A program made the translations under genes and the position numbers. A stretch of 13,921 nucleotides of DNA from an uncultured Clostridia bacterium (GTDB lineage Bacteria > Bacillota > Clostridia > Christensenellales > UBA1242): contig CAKVFH010000021.1 in assembly GCA_934746515.1 (NCBI GenBank), positions 1-13,921 on the forward strand. The letters are read 5' to 3'. The notes beneath the pieces were generated by a model. That model did no database searches. It saw only the letters and a list, made by a program, of their open reading frames with translations, and had not been told where the DNA came from. The stretch's first letter is position 1. Each line of letters starts with the position of its first letter. Shown in pieces: positions 6,596-13,921 of this stretch.

Positions 6596-7765
6596 ATGAA
6601 ATTTTTGCATACTAGCGACTGGCATTTGGGTGCTAAAACCAACGGCAGAGATAGACTTATTGAGCAGAAAAGAACGCTTGAAGAAATTGAATCTATTGCT
6701 AATTTTGAAAATATTGACTGCGTTATTATTGCCGGAGATGTTTTCAACACCGCAAGCCCATCAGCTGAAGCTGAAGAATTGTTTTTTGATGCGATTCAAA
6801 AACTATCAAACAATGGCGAAAGATTTATTTTTGTGTTGGCTGGCAACCACGATGATCCAACAAGACTTTCGGCAGGTTTGCCACTTGCGAGCAAGCATAA
6901 CATTGCACTTGCAAGTTCTCTTGAAAAACTAAAAGAGTCTGCTTTCACAAAAAACACTGAAATAAGAGTTGTGGAAACAGGAAAAGGACACATTAAAATC
7001 AAGAAAAACGAAGAAATTGCAACCATTGCATATCTTCCTTATCCAACAGAAGCACGAATTTCGGAAAAAGTTGACAGCGAACTTTCTTATGCAGAAAAAG
7101 TTAAAGAATGGGCAGACATCAGCACCAGTGCTTTTGATGACGACAATTTTAATATTTTCGTTTCGCACCTATTTATGGTTGGTTCTCAAACCAATGACGG
7201 AGTCGTTAAAGTTGGCGACCTTATGGCAATGCCAAAGTCGCTTATGCCAAAGGCTGATTACACCGCACTTGGACACATTCATTCAGCGCAAGACCTTGGC
7301 GATAATATTTACTATTCTGGTGCAATAACAAAGCTCAACATTAAAAATAAAGATTTGAGCGTGAATATTATTGAAAGTGAAAACGGCAAACTTGTTGATG
7401 TTAAAACTATTGCACTTAAAAATCCTGCAAGATATGAAAAAGTGGTTGTTTCATCAATTGATGAAGCAAATGACAAACTTTTAAACTATGATAATCTTGA
7501 TATTGTGGAGCTGGAAATTGTGCAAAGCGAGCCACTTTCCGCATCGAGTTTAAAAGCACTCAAAAAAGACTTCCCTTGCATTTCTAACATTTCACTTTCA
7601 AGACCAGCCGGAAGCATACAATCAAAAACTAACACAAAACGAATCAAACTTAATGATGTTGACTTATTCTCGGAATTTTATAAAACAGTTCGTGGCGTTG
7701 AGCCAAGCAGTGATTTAGTTCAAATGTTTATGGATTGTAAAGGAGAAGAAAATGAAGCCAATTAA
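6596..7765 (+). CDS. sbcD: Exonuclease SbcCD subunit D (Mre11-like nuclease)
   Basis: The 389-aa product is the metallophosphoesterase nuclease of the SbcCD complex, which trims DNA ends and cuts hairpins in palindromic or stalled DNA. All metal-binding motifs are present in order: SDWHLG (D8, H10), GDVFNT (D48), GNHD (N84, H85), VSHLF (H191) and GHIHS (H227, H229). The length is normal for the family. Residues about 275-389 form the C-terminal capping and SbcC-binding region. AGGAGA lies 5 nt upstream of the ATG. The stop lies 14 nt inside sbcC, so the two genes overlap in different frames and are probably translationally coupled. Its promoter overlaps that of the divergent helicase-loader operon. 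Confidence 0.96.
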   Translation: MKFLHTSDWHLGAKTNGRDRLIEQKRTLEEIESIANFENIDCVIIAGDVFNTASPSAEAEELFFDAIQKLSNNGERFIFVLAGNHDDPTRLSAGLPLASKHNIALASSLEKLKESAFTKNTEIRVVETGKGHIKIKKNEEIATIAYLPYPTEARISEKVDSELSYAEKVKEWADISTSAFDDDNFNIFVSHLFMVGSQTNDGVVKVGDLMAMPKSLMPKADYTALGHIHSAQDLGDNIYYSGAITKLNIKNKDLSVNIIESENGKLVDVKTIALKNPARYEKVVVSSIDEANDKLLNYDNLDIVELEIVQSEPLSASSLKALKKDFPCISNISLSRPAGSIQSKTNTKRIKLNDVDLFSEFYKTVRGVEPSSDLVQMFMDCKGEENEAN

Positions 7766-10700
7766 ATTGACCATTGAAGGTTTGAATAGTTTTGAAACCA
7801 AACAAGAACTTGATTTTGAAAGCCTAACTGGCGGAGTTTTCGGAATTTTTGGAAAAACCGGCAGCGGAAAATCAACCATTCTTGATGCAATCACTCTCTC
7901 GCTTTACGGCAAAGTTGAACGCACCAAACAAAACATAGATTTCATAAACACAAAATGCTCAAAAGCAACCGTTTCTTTCACATTTTCAATGCTCGTTTCT
8001 GGGAAAAATAAAACTTTTGAAATCACTAGAACTTTCTCAAAAAAGAAAAACGGGAAAGACATTGATTCAAGCGCAGAACTCTATGAAATTGATGGCGATG
8101 AAAGAAAACTTATTGAAGAAGGCACAAACCGCGTTAATGACAAGATTTTTCAAATTGTGGGGCTAGGCGTAAACGAATTTGCAAAATGTATTGCACTTCC
8201 ACAAGGCGAATTTGCTGCGTTTTTGCAAGCAAAACCAAGCGAAAGAACCGAAATCATGAGCAATATTTTCAACCTTTCGCAATATGGCGAAGAACTCATG
8301 GCAAAGGTTAAGTCAAGAATAAATGAATTTGACAAACAGGTTTCGTCACTTTCCGCAAGCAAAACCATGGTTGATTATGCAACCGATGAAAAGCTTGATG
8401 AAACAACCAAAGAACTTTCAAATAAGCGCAAAGAATATGAAGAGAAATCAAAAGAATTGCAAACTCTTTCAAATTCTTGGAGCGAACAGAAACAGATTTT
8501 AGACAAACTAAAAACACTCAAAGAAATCAATGTTAAACTTGATGAACTGGGTGTGAAAAAAGATGAAATTGCAGCTCTTCAAAACGAAATCGACAAAAGC
8601 CAATCTGCAAACCAACTAAAGTCTGATTTTGAAAAACTCAAAAAAGATGAAAGCGACACCAAAGAACTTACAGTCAAAATTTCAGAACTCGGTGAACTTA
8701 AACTCAAAAAACAAAGCATGGTTCATGAGTCGGAAAACGAGTTTAATGATTTAAAGAATTCATTTGATACAAAAATTATTGAGCTTAACAGCAAGCTTTC
8801 AAAACTTCAAGAACTTGTCAAATTTGAAGACGATATCAAAACCGCTGAAAAGAAAAAACAAGAAGCTACTAGTTCAATTGCCGAGAAGCAAAAAGATATT
8901 GAATCAGAAAGCCAAAACAATGAATATTTGGAAAGCAATATCACAAAGATTCAGGAACAAATTGACGAGATTGATGAGTTTATAAACACCAACAAAGCCG
9001 ATGTTGAACTTACCTACGCTTTGGAGCAAACCAAGGGCGTTGAAAGTGAAATCATTTTGATTGACGAAATGATTGTTTCTCTTGGAAAACTTATTGATCA
9101 GACAAACGCAGACATAAAACAAGCGCACGAAGAATATAACGACTCAATTATGGAAGAGAAAAAGCTTAAGCAAAATCAGGAGAAAATTGAAGACTCTATC
9201 GGTGTTGCGTTTGAAGATGTTGACTCGACAAACTTTGCAAAAGTTCGCAGTTGCGATAAACAACTTGAGGGTATGCGTGAAGTTAAAATTGAGCTTGAGA
9301 ATATAGACAAGCTTATTGCACGACTTTCAGAAGACAGCGAACTGCGCGCGCAAACAATTGAGCAGATTAACAACAGCGTTATAACTGAACAAAACAATCT
9401 TTCAAACATTGAAGATGTTATCGCAAAAAAAGAAGTAGAGCTTGCATCAAATCAAACCACAAGAGAAGAACTTTTGGGCGAAAATGTAATTTCAATGATT
9501 GCAGGCCATTTGCAAGTTGGTGACACCTGCCCTGTTTGCTCATCAAGTGTGCCAACAAAAATATATTCAGAAAAAACCGATTTCACTCCAATTGAAAGTG
9601 AGATTGAAAGCAATAAAATTCGCTTGAAAAATTTGCGTTATGAACGCGATAAAATTTTGGCAAGTCTTGTTTCTTTCAAGTCAAGAATTGAGTTTGAAAA
9701 AAATCAGATTGAGAAAAATAATGCCGAAATTGATGCACTTTATGAAGGCAAAGGCTCTCTATATTTGAGATTTGTTGACGATAATAACGAAAGCGCAGAA
9801 AACTTTGAAAAACTTTATAATCTTTTGTCGGACACTGTTTCAAGTCTTGAAAACCTTATTGATCTTCAAGACTCGGTTCGTGAAGACGAAAGACAGGCTT
9901 TAATCAAAAAGACTCAAGCCGGCACAAGAATCACAGTTTATGAGTCATACCTTGAAAACTTGATTGAAACACTCTATTCTCTTCAAAAGAAAAAGGCGGA
10001 GCGCGAATTTGTAATTTTCAATGTCAATGAAAAATACAAAAATCTGTCGGAATACAAAAAACAAATTGCCGAAGGCAAGAGCATTGAGCTTGTGATTGAC
10101 GACAAGAAAGAAGAGCGCGCAAAACTAAAAGATAAACAATTTGAACTGGCAACCGAAAAGTCAAAATCCGATCTTAAAATTGCCAGCATGAACAGCGAAA
10201 TTAAACTAAATGAAGAGCGCATTGAAACCAACGAAAAAACCATTGCGGAACTTGGCAGAAAAATTCTCACAAGTGGCGTGCCAGAAGGTGTTTCGGTTGA
10301 AACAGAAAAACAAGAAACTGAAAATGCAATCAAAAAACTCAAGGTTGAATATGCCGAAAAACAATCTGCATTTGAAACCAACAAGGAAGCATTGTCAAGA
10401 ATTGAAAATGACTATCAAGTTAGCGAATCAATATTAAAATCAAAAAACGATGAAATTGAAGAGCTTAATGCAAAAATCACCGCATCGCTTGAAAATAATG
10501 GTTTCAAAGATTTTAGCGACCTTGAAAACTGTTTTGCTGATGCAAGTGCACTTAAACTTAAGCAAGAAAAAGTTAATGATTTTAACAACAATCTTAAACT
10601 TCTTGAGCTCCAGAAAAAATCACTGGAATCAGAAAACTTGAAAGAAGTTGATGCAGAAGAAGTTGCAAAAACCGAAAAAGAAATCGGCGAGCTAAATGAA

Positions 10701-11318
10701 GTTGTAAAATCTTTGACCGAATCAATCGGAAAGCTCGGTTCAGAACTTGAAAGACTGACAGTGGACAACACAAAACTCAAGGAACTTGACAAAAATTTAA
10801 CCGACTTCACACACAAACTGGATCTTGCAAAAGAGCTTGGCTCGGTGCTTCGCGGAAAGGCACTTGCCGAATATGTTTGCGAAGAATATTTGCAAGAAAT
10901 CACCGAAAGTGCAAACCAAAAACTCGAAATCTTAATGGACGGAAGATACACTTTGAAGTTTGAAAATAAAGAATTCTTTGTTGAAGACAACTTTAACGAC
11001 GGCAAAGTCAGACCAGCAAGCACCCTCTCGGGCGGTGAAACATTCGTTGTTAGTTTGAGTTTGGCACTTTCAATCTCTGATGCAATATCTTTACTCTCAT
11101 CAAGAAGCATGGATTTCTTCTTTTTAGACGAAGGTTTTGGAACTCTCGACAGCGAGCTTTGCTCGGTTGTTATAAATTCACTTTACAAACTTGAAAGCCA
11201 AAATCTCAAAATCGGTTTGATTTCACATGTCACCGAGCTTGAAGAATCAATCAAAAATAAAGTTATAGTCACCAAAGATAGCAACGGCACAAAACTTAAA
11301 CTTGAACATAGTTTGTGA
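7752..11318 (+). CDS. sbcC: Exonuclease SbcCD subunit C (Rad50-like SMC ATPase)
   Basis: The 1188-aa product is the ATPase and DNA-tethering subunit of SbcCD. The N-terminal half-head has Walker A GKTGSGKST (34-42) and a Q-loop at Q151 (LPQGEF). Long Glu/Lys-rich coiled coils run from about 190 to 590 and 600 to 1030. The zinc hook C593-P-V-C596 sits near the midpoint of the arms, as expected for hook-mediated dimerisation. The C-terminal half-head has the ABC signature LSGGETF (1092-1098), Walker B FFFLDEGFGTLD (1122-1133, D1126 and E1127) and the switch histidine H1159 in ISHVTEL. It is slightly longer than the B. subtilis and E. coli proteins, through the coils. AGGAGAAGAAA precedes the ATG, which lies inside the end of sbcD. 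A terminator starts 13 nt after the stop. All catalytic residues are intact, so the complex should be active. Confidence 0.96.
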   Translation: MKPIKLTIEGLNSFETKQELDFESLTGGVFGIFGKTGSGKSTILDAITLSLYGKVERTKQNIDFINTKCSKATVSFTFSMLVSGKNKTFEITRTFSKKKNGKDIDSSAELYEIDGDERKLIEEGTNRVNDKIFQIVGLGVNEFAKCIALPQGEFAAFLQAKPSERTEIMSNIFNLSQYGEELMAKVKSRINEFDKQVSSLSASKTMVDYATDEKLDETTKELSNKRKEYEEKSKELQTLSNSWSEQKQILDKLKTLKEINVKLDELGVKKDEIAALQNEIDKSQSANQLKSDFEKLKKDESDTKELTVKISELGELKLKKQSMVHESENEFNDLKNSFDTKIIELNSKLSKLQELVKFEDDIKTAEKKKQEATSSIAEKQKDIESESQNNEYLESNITKIQEQIDEIDEFINTNKADVELTYALEQTKGVESEIILIDEMIVSLGKLIDQTNADIKQAHEEYNDSIMEEKKLKQNQEKIEDSIGVAFEDVDSTNFAKVRSCDKQLEGMREVKIELENIDKLIARLSEDSELRAQTIEQINNSVITEQNNLSNIEDVIAKKEVELASNQTTREELLGENVISMIAGHLQVGDTCPVCSSSVPTKIYSEKTDFTPIESEIESNKIRLKNLRYERDKILASLVSFKSRIEFEKNQIEKNNAEIDALYEGKGSLYLRFVDDNNESAENFEKLYNLLSDTVSSLENLIDLQDSVREDERQALIKKTQAGTRITVYESYLENLIETLYSLQKKKAEREFVIFNVNEKYKNLSEYKKQIAEGKSIELVIDDKKEERAKLKDKQFELATEKSKSDLKIASMNSEIKLNEERIETNEKTIAELGRKILTSGVPEGVSVETEKQETENAIKKLKVEYAEKQSAFETNKEALSRIENDYQVSESILKSKNDEIEELNAKITASLENNGFKDFSDLENCFADASALKLKQEKVNDFNNNLKLLELQKKSLESENLKEVDAEEVAKTEKEIGELNEVVKSLTESIGKLGSELERLTVDNTKLKELDKNLTDFTHKLDLAKELGSVLRGKALAEYVCEEYLQEITESANQKLEILMDGRYTLKFENKEFFVEDNFNDGKVRPASTLSGGETFVVSLSLALSISDAISLLSSRSMDFFFLDEGFGTLDSELCSVVINSLYKLESQNLKIGLISHVTELEESIKNKVIVTKDSNGTKLKLEHSL

Positions 11319-11331
11319 TAAAATAAAGCAC

Positions 11332-11363
11332 AAAAAAAACCACCAAATTGGTGGTCTTTTTTT
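11332..11363. terminator. Bidirectional Rho-independent terminator after sbcC
   Basis: ACCACC (11339-11344) and GGTGGT (11350-11355) form a GC-rich 6-bp stem with an AAATT loop. An A run (11332-11339) and a T run (11357-11363) flank it, so it works in either direction. It ends sbcDC and can also serve the convergent minus-strand operon, whose last stop is about 160 nt away. The remaining sequence 11364-11520 holds no gene; only a weak 5-bp AT hairpin near 11461-11473 followed by CTTTTT was seen. Confidence 0.85.
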
Positions 11364-11520
11364 ATTATTTTTTCGTACTTTTTTATTTAATTCGCTCTAA
11401 TAAAATTTATCTCTGTTTTCATTTTCACAACCAGCTTTAAACCACAAAACATAACTGCAATTTAAAATTGGCTTTTTAACACTTTAAGACTGAAATAAAT
11501 TTTGAATTTAGAATTTTAAA

Positions 11521-11994
11521 CTATTCTCTTGTAAGTCTTTGAACCATATCAGCTTTTTGCTCTTCGGTTAAGTTGATCATAAGATTTCCAAATTCTTTTT
11601 TATTTGAATCATTAAGCCCAAGCACAACTTTTGAAAAGTTTTTGCGAGCTTTTTCATATTCTTCTGTAGGAAGTTCAGTTATGATTGTTTTTTCCTGTGG
11701 CATTTCGCTTGTTTCTTCATTCATTGCCATACCCATTGCAAGGTCAAGTGCCATAAGTTTTTTAAAGAACTCTGGGTCTTTTTCAGCTGAAGCACAGATT
11801 GCTTCAAAGCCCTTTGCATTATCCATAGGAACTTTTTTCATGTATTCTTCACTAATAAATTTTTCAACATCTTCTGGCAATAACTTTGATGTTTCGCTCA
11901 TTGAAAGCGCGCCTTCAAGCATATCAATTTCTTCTTCCGATAAACCATCATCAAGAAATTCTTTTCTTTGTGCATCTGTAAAAATTGTTTCCAT
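11521..11994 (-). CDS. Small acidic helical protein of unknown function
   Basis: I do not recognise this 157-aa protein. It is rich in Glu, Lys and Met, has no signal peptide or membrane segment, and looks almost entirely helical. It begins METIFTDAQRKEFLDDGLSEEEI, has a Met-rich helix LMALDLAMGMAMNEE near 80-94 and ends with NLTEEQKADMVQRLTRE. The start at 11994 follows a GGGGAAG ribosome binding site 2-4 nt away. It begins 27 nt after the stop of the 262-aa gene upstream on the same strand, with no terminator between, so the two almost certainly share an mRNA. A role as a soluble partner or chaperone of the hydrophobic upstream protein is only a guess from operon position. A real gene is likely because it has normal codon use, a ribosome binding site and operon spacing; the opposite-strand frame has none of these. 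Confidence 0.7.
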   Translation of the reverse strand: METIFTDAQRKEFLDDGLSEEEIDMLEGALSMSETSKLLPEDVEKFISEEYMKKVPMDNAKGFEAICASAEKDPEFFKKLMALDLAMGMAMNEETSEMPQEKTIITELPTEEYEKARKNFSKVVLGLNDSNKKEFGNLMINLTEEQKADMVQRLTRE

Positions 11995-12021
11995 AACTTC
12001 CCCTTATCCATTATAAAGTTT

Positions 12022-12810
12022 TTAAATAGTATTTTGTACTTGACTGCCAACGATTTTGTCAAGACCATCTGAAAGAGCATTTGCATTTTTAACATTTGTT
12101 TGAACTTTATCTTTCAAATGCTTGAGTGCTGGAATAATTTTTAAAGCAGCAAAACCAGCGCCAGCAACTAGAACTATTGGAGAAAATCCCCAAAGAGCAG
12201 TTAAACCACCAGAGATTGCAGAAAATGCTCCAGGAAGGTTTGCAATTCCAAGTTTTGCCAAGCCAAACAAACCAGTTGATGCTTCCATGATGCCTTGTTT
12301 AACAAGCATGCCGGTCACACCCTTTGCCAAAAGTTCACCGATAGCAACACCAATACAAGCATAGCACAAACCATTTGCCAAGCCCTTGCCATCAAGAATG
12401 TCTTTAAAAGCATGTTTTGCTCTATCAACAAAGTCAACTTTAATGCCAACTTCATTTGTTCTTGTGTCTAATTTAGCATTATCAGGGTCTACGATATCAC
12501 TCTCTGATTCTTCTAACTTTGTTTCAATAAAATCAAGTGAAACAATATTTTTGTTAGCTTCAACATATTTTGCGTAAAAAGTTGTTTTGCCACTTGGTGC
12601 ACTTGGATCGTTAATTTCTATATTTTTTGTTTTTTCAATCGCAGCATCAAGTTTTGATTGTGCAGATTTAAGTTCCTTGCGCATTCTATCATATTTATCA
12701 AATCTAACCGGGTCTTTATCTTTTGAAAATTTTTGGCATTGCTGATTGCAAAGCTTAATCGCATTATCAAAATTTTGTTTTTGTAAAAATCTAGGATCAA
12801 ATGTTTCCAT
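12022..12810 (-). CDS. Unknown protein: helical N-terminus, Gly/Ala-rich hydrophobic C-terminus
   Basis: I do not recognise this 262-aa protein. Residues 1-62 are charged and helical (coiled-coil-like, e.g. DKYDRMRKELKSAQSKLDAA), and 63-140 are polar. From 143 a Gly/Ala-rich hydrophobic region begins: GLCYACIGVAIGELL (147-161), then GLAKLGIANLPGAFSAIS (183-200) and GLTALWGFSPIVLVAGAGFAALKIIPAL (202-229 when read on). It ends in a basic-amphipathic tail. These stretches could be membrane helices; there is no N-terminal signal. The start at 12810 (METFDPRF) has a GGGGGG ribosome binding site (complement of 12818-12823) 7 nt upstream, while a longer frame from 12879 would begin upstream of the promoter's -10. 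It shares a motif with the divergent gene at 13035 and leads an operon with the 157-aa gene. Confidence 0.75.
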   Translation of the reverse strand: METFDPRFLQKQNFDNAIKLCNQQCQKFSKDKDPVRFDKYDRMRKELKSAQSKLDAAIEKTKNIEINDPSAPSGKTTFYAKYVEANKNIVSLDFIETKLEESESDIVDPDNAKLDTRTNEVGIKVDFVDRAKHAFKDILDGKGLANGLCYACIGVAIGELLAKGVTGMLVKQGIMEASTGLFGLAKLGIANLPGAFSAISGGLTALWGFSPIVLVAGAGFAALKIIPALKHLKDKVQTNVKNANALSDGLDKIVGSQVQNTI

Positions 12811-12837
12811 TTCTTTTCCCCCCTTGTTTGTGGCTAT

Positions 12838-12866
12838 AGCATAACACCAAACGGGGCTATTGTCAA
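12838..12866 (-). promoter_or_regulatory. Promoter of the 262-aa/157-aa gene pair
   Basis: On the minus strand a perfect -35 TTGACA (12861-12866) lies 17 bp before a -10 TATGCT (12838-12843), which is preceded by TGT as an extended -10. The predicted start is near 12831, leaving about 20 nt with the ribosome binding site. This excludes the ATG at 12879 as a start. Confidence 0.7.
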
Positions 12867-12971
12867 TGAGTTTTAACAAATTTCTGCCGTTTAAAAACTA
12901 TTACAAAGTCCAAAATTAAGCGAAACTATGCTAGAAATGGCGCTTTTAATATAGTTTTTTTATTAAAACAA

Positions 12972-13000
12972 TTTACATTCAATCAAAAGTGTGGTATAGT
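12972..13000 (+). promoter_or_regulatory. Promoter of the proline-rich-tail gene
   Basis: A -35 TTTACA (12972-12977) lies 17 bp before a -10 TATAGT (12995-13000) preceded by TGG (extended -10). The predicted start near 13007 gives a leader of about 28 nt including AGGAG. Together with the minus-strand promoter at 12838 it makes the 224-bp gap 12811-13034 a divergent control region. Between the two, AAACTAT (12923-12929) and ATAGTTT (12951-12957) form an inverted repeat of unknown meaning. Confidence 0.7.
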
Positions 13001-13034
13001 AAAGCAAACAAAATAAACATTAGGAGAATAAATT

Positions 13035-13921
13035 ATGGCATTAGATTATGTTTCAGGTTCAACCAAAGTTGGTGAGATTGAAAACGCCATTAACATTTTG
13101 GATAAGCTTAAAAAAGGAGCAAGAACTCCTGAAGAAAGAGACTATGCTACAAAACGCATACAACGCTTTCAAACTGCAAGAAATAAACTATTGACAGTTG
13201 CAAAAAGTGCAGTTGGCAAAGTGAACAGCGAAAACCAAAAAATCAAACTCGCAAAACTTTTGAAAACACCTAAAGAAATTTCACTTGACCAAATCAATCA
13301 AATTTTGTCAGAGAGTGGTCAAATGATTACAAATCCATGGGAACTAGAACAAAATGAAGAAAGCTTGGGAATGAAAATTCTTGAAGGCACAACAGGTGTT
13401 GACTACATGACTATTGTAAAAACAACAATTGCAACTTCAGGTGTTGCTCTGCTTGCGCAATATGGAGCTTTCAGCGCAATGGGCACAGGGCTTTCTGCAC
13501 TTTTTGCATTTAACCCAGTTATTGGTGTTTGCGCAGTAGTTTTGGGAAGTGCAACTCTTATTAAATATGCCCGCCAGCTTTTTGCACCAGAAATTAAAAA
13601 GATTATTGCTAAAAACAAAATTGAATCAAAATTCCAACAAGCTGATTTTGACTCAGAATACAGCCAAGAAAATATTGATAAGTTCGTAAACGAGTATGCT
13701 GATAAAGAACCTACACCAGAACCACAGCCACAACCACAGCCACAACCACAACCTACTCCAAAGCCAGGCCCACAACCTACTCCTCAACCTGCACCAAAGC
13801 CAGGTCCTCAACCTACACCTCAACCTGCACCAAAGCCAGGTCCACAACCTACTCCTCAACCTGCACCAAAGCCAGGTCCTCAACCTACTCCTCAACCTGC
13901 ACCAAAGCCAGGCCCTCAACC
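13035..13921 (+). CDS. Unknown protein with hydrophobic hairpin and proline-rich repeat tail (3' end beyond window)
   Basis: The frame is open to the right edge: 295 codons are seen and no stop. AGGAG lies 8 nt before the ATG. Residues 1-120 are helical and charged (NAINILDKLKKGA, RIQRFQTARNKLLTVAKSAV) without a signal peptide. A hydrophobic region at about 127-176 (TIATSGVALLAQYGAFSAMG, then GLSALFAFNPVIGVCAVVLG) could form a membrane hairpin, leaving both ends on the same side. Residues 177-224 are charged. From E225 the chain becomes a proline-rich tail: PTPEP, a PQ run, and then a 12-residue repeat PKPGPQPTPQPA. The hydrophobic block matches the divergent 262-aa protein at 12 of 22 positions starting at GAFSA, so the two are probably paralogues. 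Function unknown. Proline-rich repeats are common as extended spacers in surface proteins, but no export signal or anchor is visible here; the missing C-terminus may hold one. Confidence 0.8.
   Translation, partial: MALDYVSGSTKVGEIENAINILDKLKKGARTPEERDYATKRIQRFQTARNKLLTVAKSAVGKVNSENQKIKLAKLLKTPKEISLDQINQILSESGQMITNPWELEQNEESLGMKILEGTTGVDYMTIVKTTIATSGVALLAQYGAFSAMGTGLSALFAFNPVIGVCAVVLGSATLIKYARQLFAPEIKKIIAKNKIESKFQQADFDSEYSQENIDKFVNEYADKEPTPEPQPQPQPQPQPTPKPGPQPTPQPAPKPGPQPTPQPAPKPGPQPTPQPAPKPGPQPTPQPAPKPGPQ
13758..13921 (+). repeat. 36-bp tandem repeat encoding PKPGPQPTPQPA
   Basis: Four full units begin at 13758, 13794, 13830 and 13866, and a fifth starts at 13902 and runs off the edge. Every unit encodes the same 12 residues, while a few third positions differ (GGC/GGT, CCA/CCT, ACT/ACA). 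A less regular PQ-rich stretch (13710-13757) precedes them. The true copy number lies outside the window. Confidence 0.95.

Noticed and set aside
10415..11110. Minus-strand 231-codon Ser-rich frame inside sbcC
   Set aside because: It is a shadow of the Glu/Lys-rich coding strand; sbcC is intact, and this frame has no ribosome binding site or recognisable domain.
11461..11480. Second terminator downstream of sbcC
   Set aside because: The stem is only five A/T-rich base pairs; in this composition it may occur by chance.
11573..12016. Plus-strand 147-codon frame opposite the 157-aa gene
   Set aside because: Ser/Phe-rich composition typical of antisense frames; no ribosome binding site, while the minus-strand gene has one and fits an operon.
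12811..12879. Upstream ATG extending the 262-aa protein by 23 codons
   Set aside because: The promoter -35 and -10 fall inside it, and a strong ribosome binding site precedes the METFDPRF start.
13403..13919. Minus-strand frames opposite the proline-tail gene, including a Trp/Leu/Arg repeat frame
   Set aside because: They are antisense to the proline-rich repeat and hydrophobic block; codon periodicity favours the plus strand, which has a promoter and ribosome binding site.

Overview
The window is AT-rich DNA, apparently from a low-GC Bacillota (Clostridia-like) bacterium. The clues are strong GGAGG-type ribosome binding sites, sigma-A-like promoters (several with a TGn extended -10), a DnaB/DnaD-type plus DnaI-type helicase-loading gene pair arranged as in Bacillus, and an RumA/RlmD rRNA methylase. 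The species cannot be named from the sequence. No rRNA, tRNA, CRISPR array, transposase or integrase gene was seen.

Left part (1-4050). A GNAT acetyltransferase runs off the left edge on the minus strand. Upstream of it lies an rlmD-family 23S rRNA m5U methyltransferase. The last 43 bp of that gene's repeat core are repeated twice more in tandem just beyond its stop codon, with about 77-bp spacers. Divergent from rlmD is a PflX-type (COG1313) radical SAM protein, whose promoter predicts a nearly leaderless mRNA. It is followed by a terminator and a single GT8 glycosyltransferase with its own promoter. A bidirectional terminator separates the GT8 gene from the next, convergent operon.

Centre (4076-11364). 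A minus-strand operon encodes a DnaB/DnaD-domain primosomal protein (TTG start) followed 14 nt later by a DnaI-type AAA+ helicase loader. Divergent from it is sbcD-sbcC, overlapping by 14 nt and encoding the two subunits of the SbcCD (Mre11-Rad50-like) nuclease. The two promoters are interlocked: their -10 hexamers lie on opposite strands and overlap by five base pairs, so replication-initiation genes and a DNA-end-processing nuclease are probably transcribed from one mutually exclusive control point. A bidirectional hairpin terminator ends sbcC and probably also the convergent operon that follows.

Right part (11521-13921). This is the least familiar region. A minus-strand pair encodes a 262-aa protein with a helical N-terminus and a Gly/Ala-rich hydrophobic C-terminus, and then a small acidic protein of 157 aa. 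Divergent from it, across a 224-bp control region with two good promoters, is a plus-strand gene that runs off the window. Its product has the same helical and hydrophobic layout plus a proline-rich tail built on a 12-residue repeat. The two divergent products share a GAFSA-containing hydrophobic motif and look like diverged paralogues. This three-gene locus is the best candidate here for an undescribed system.
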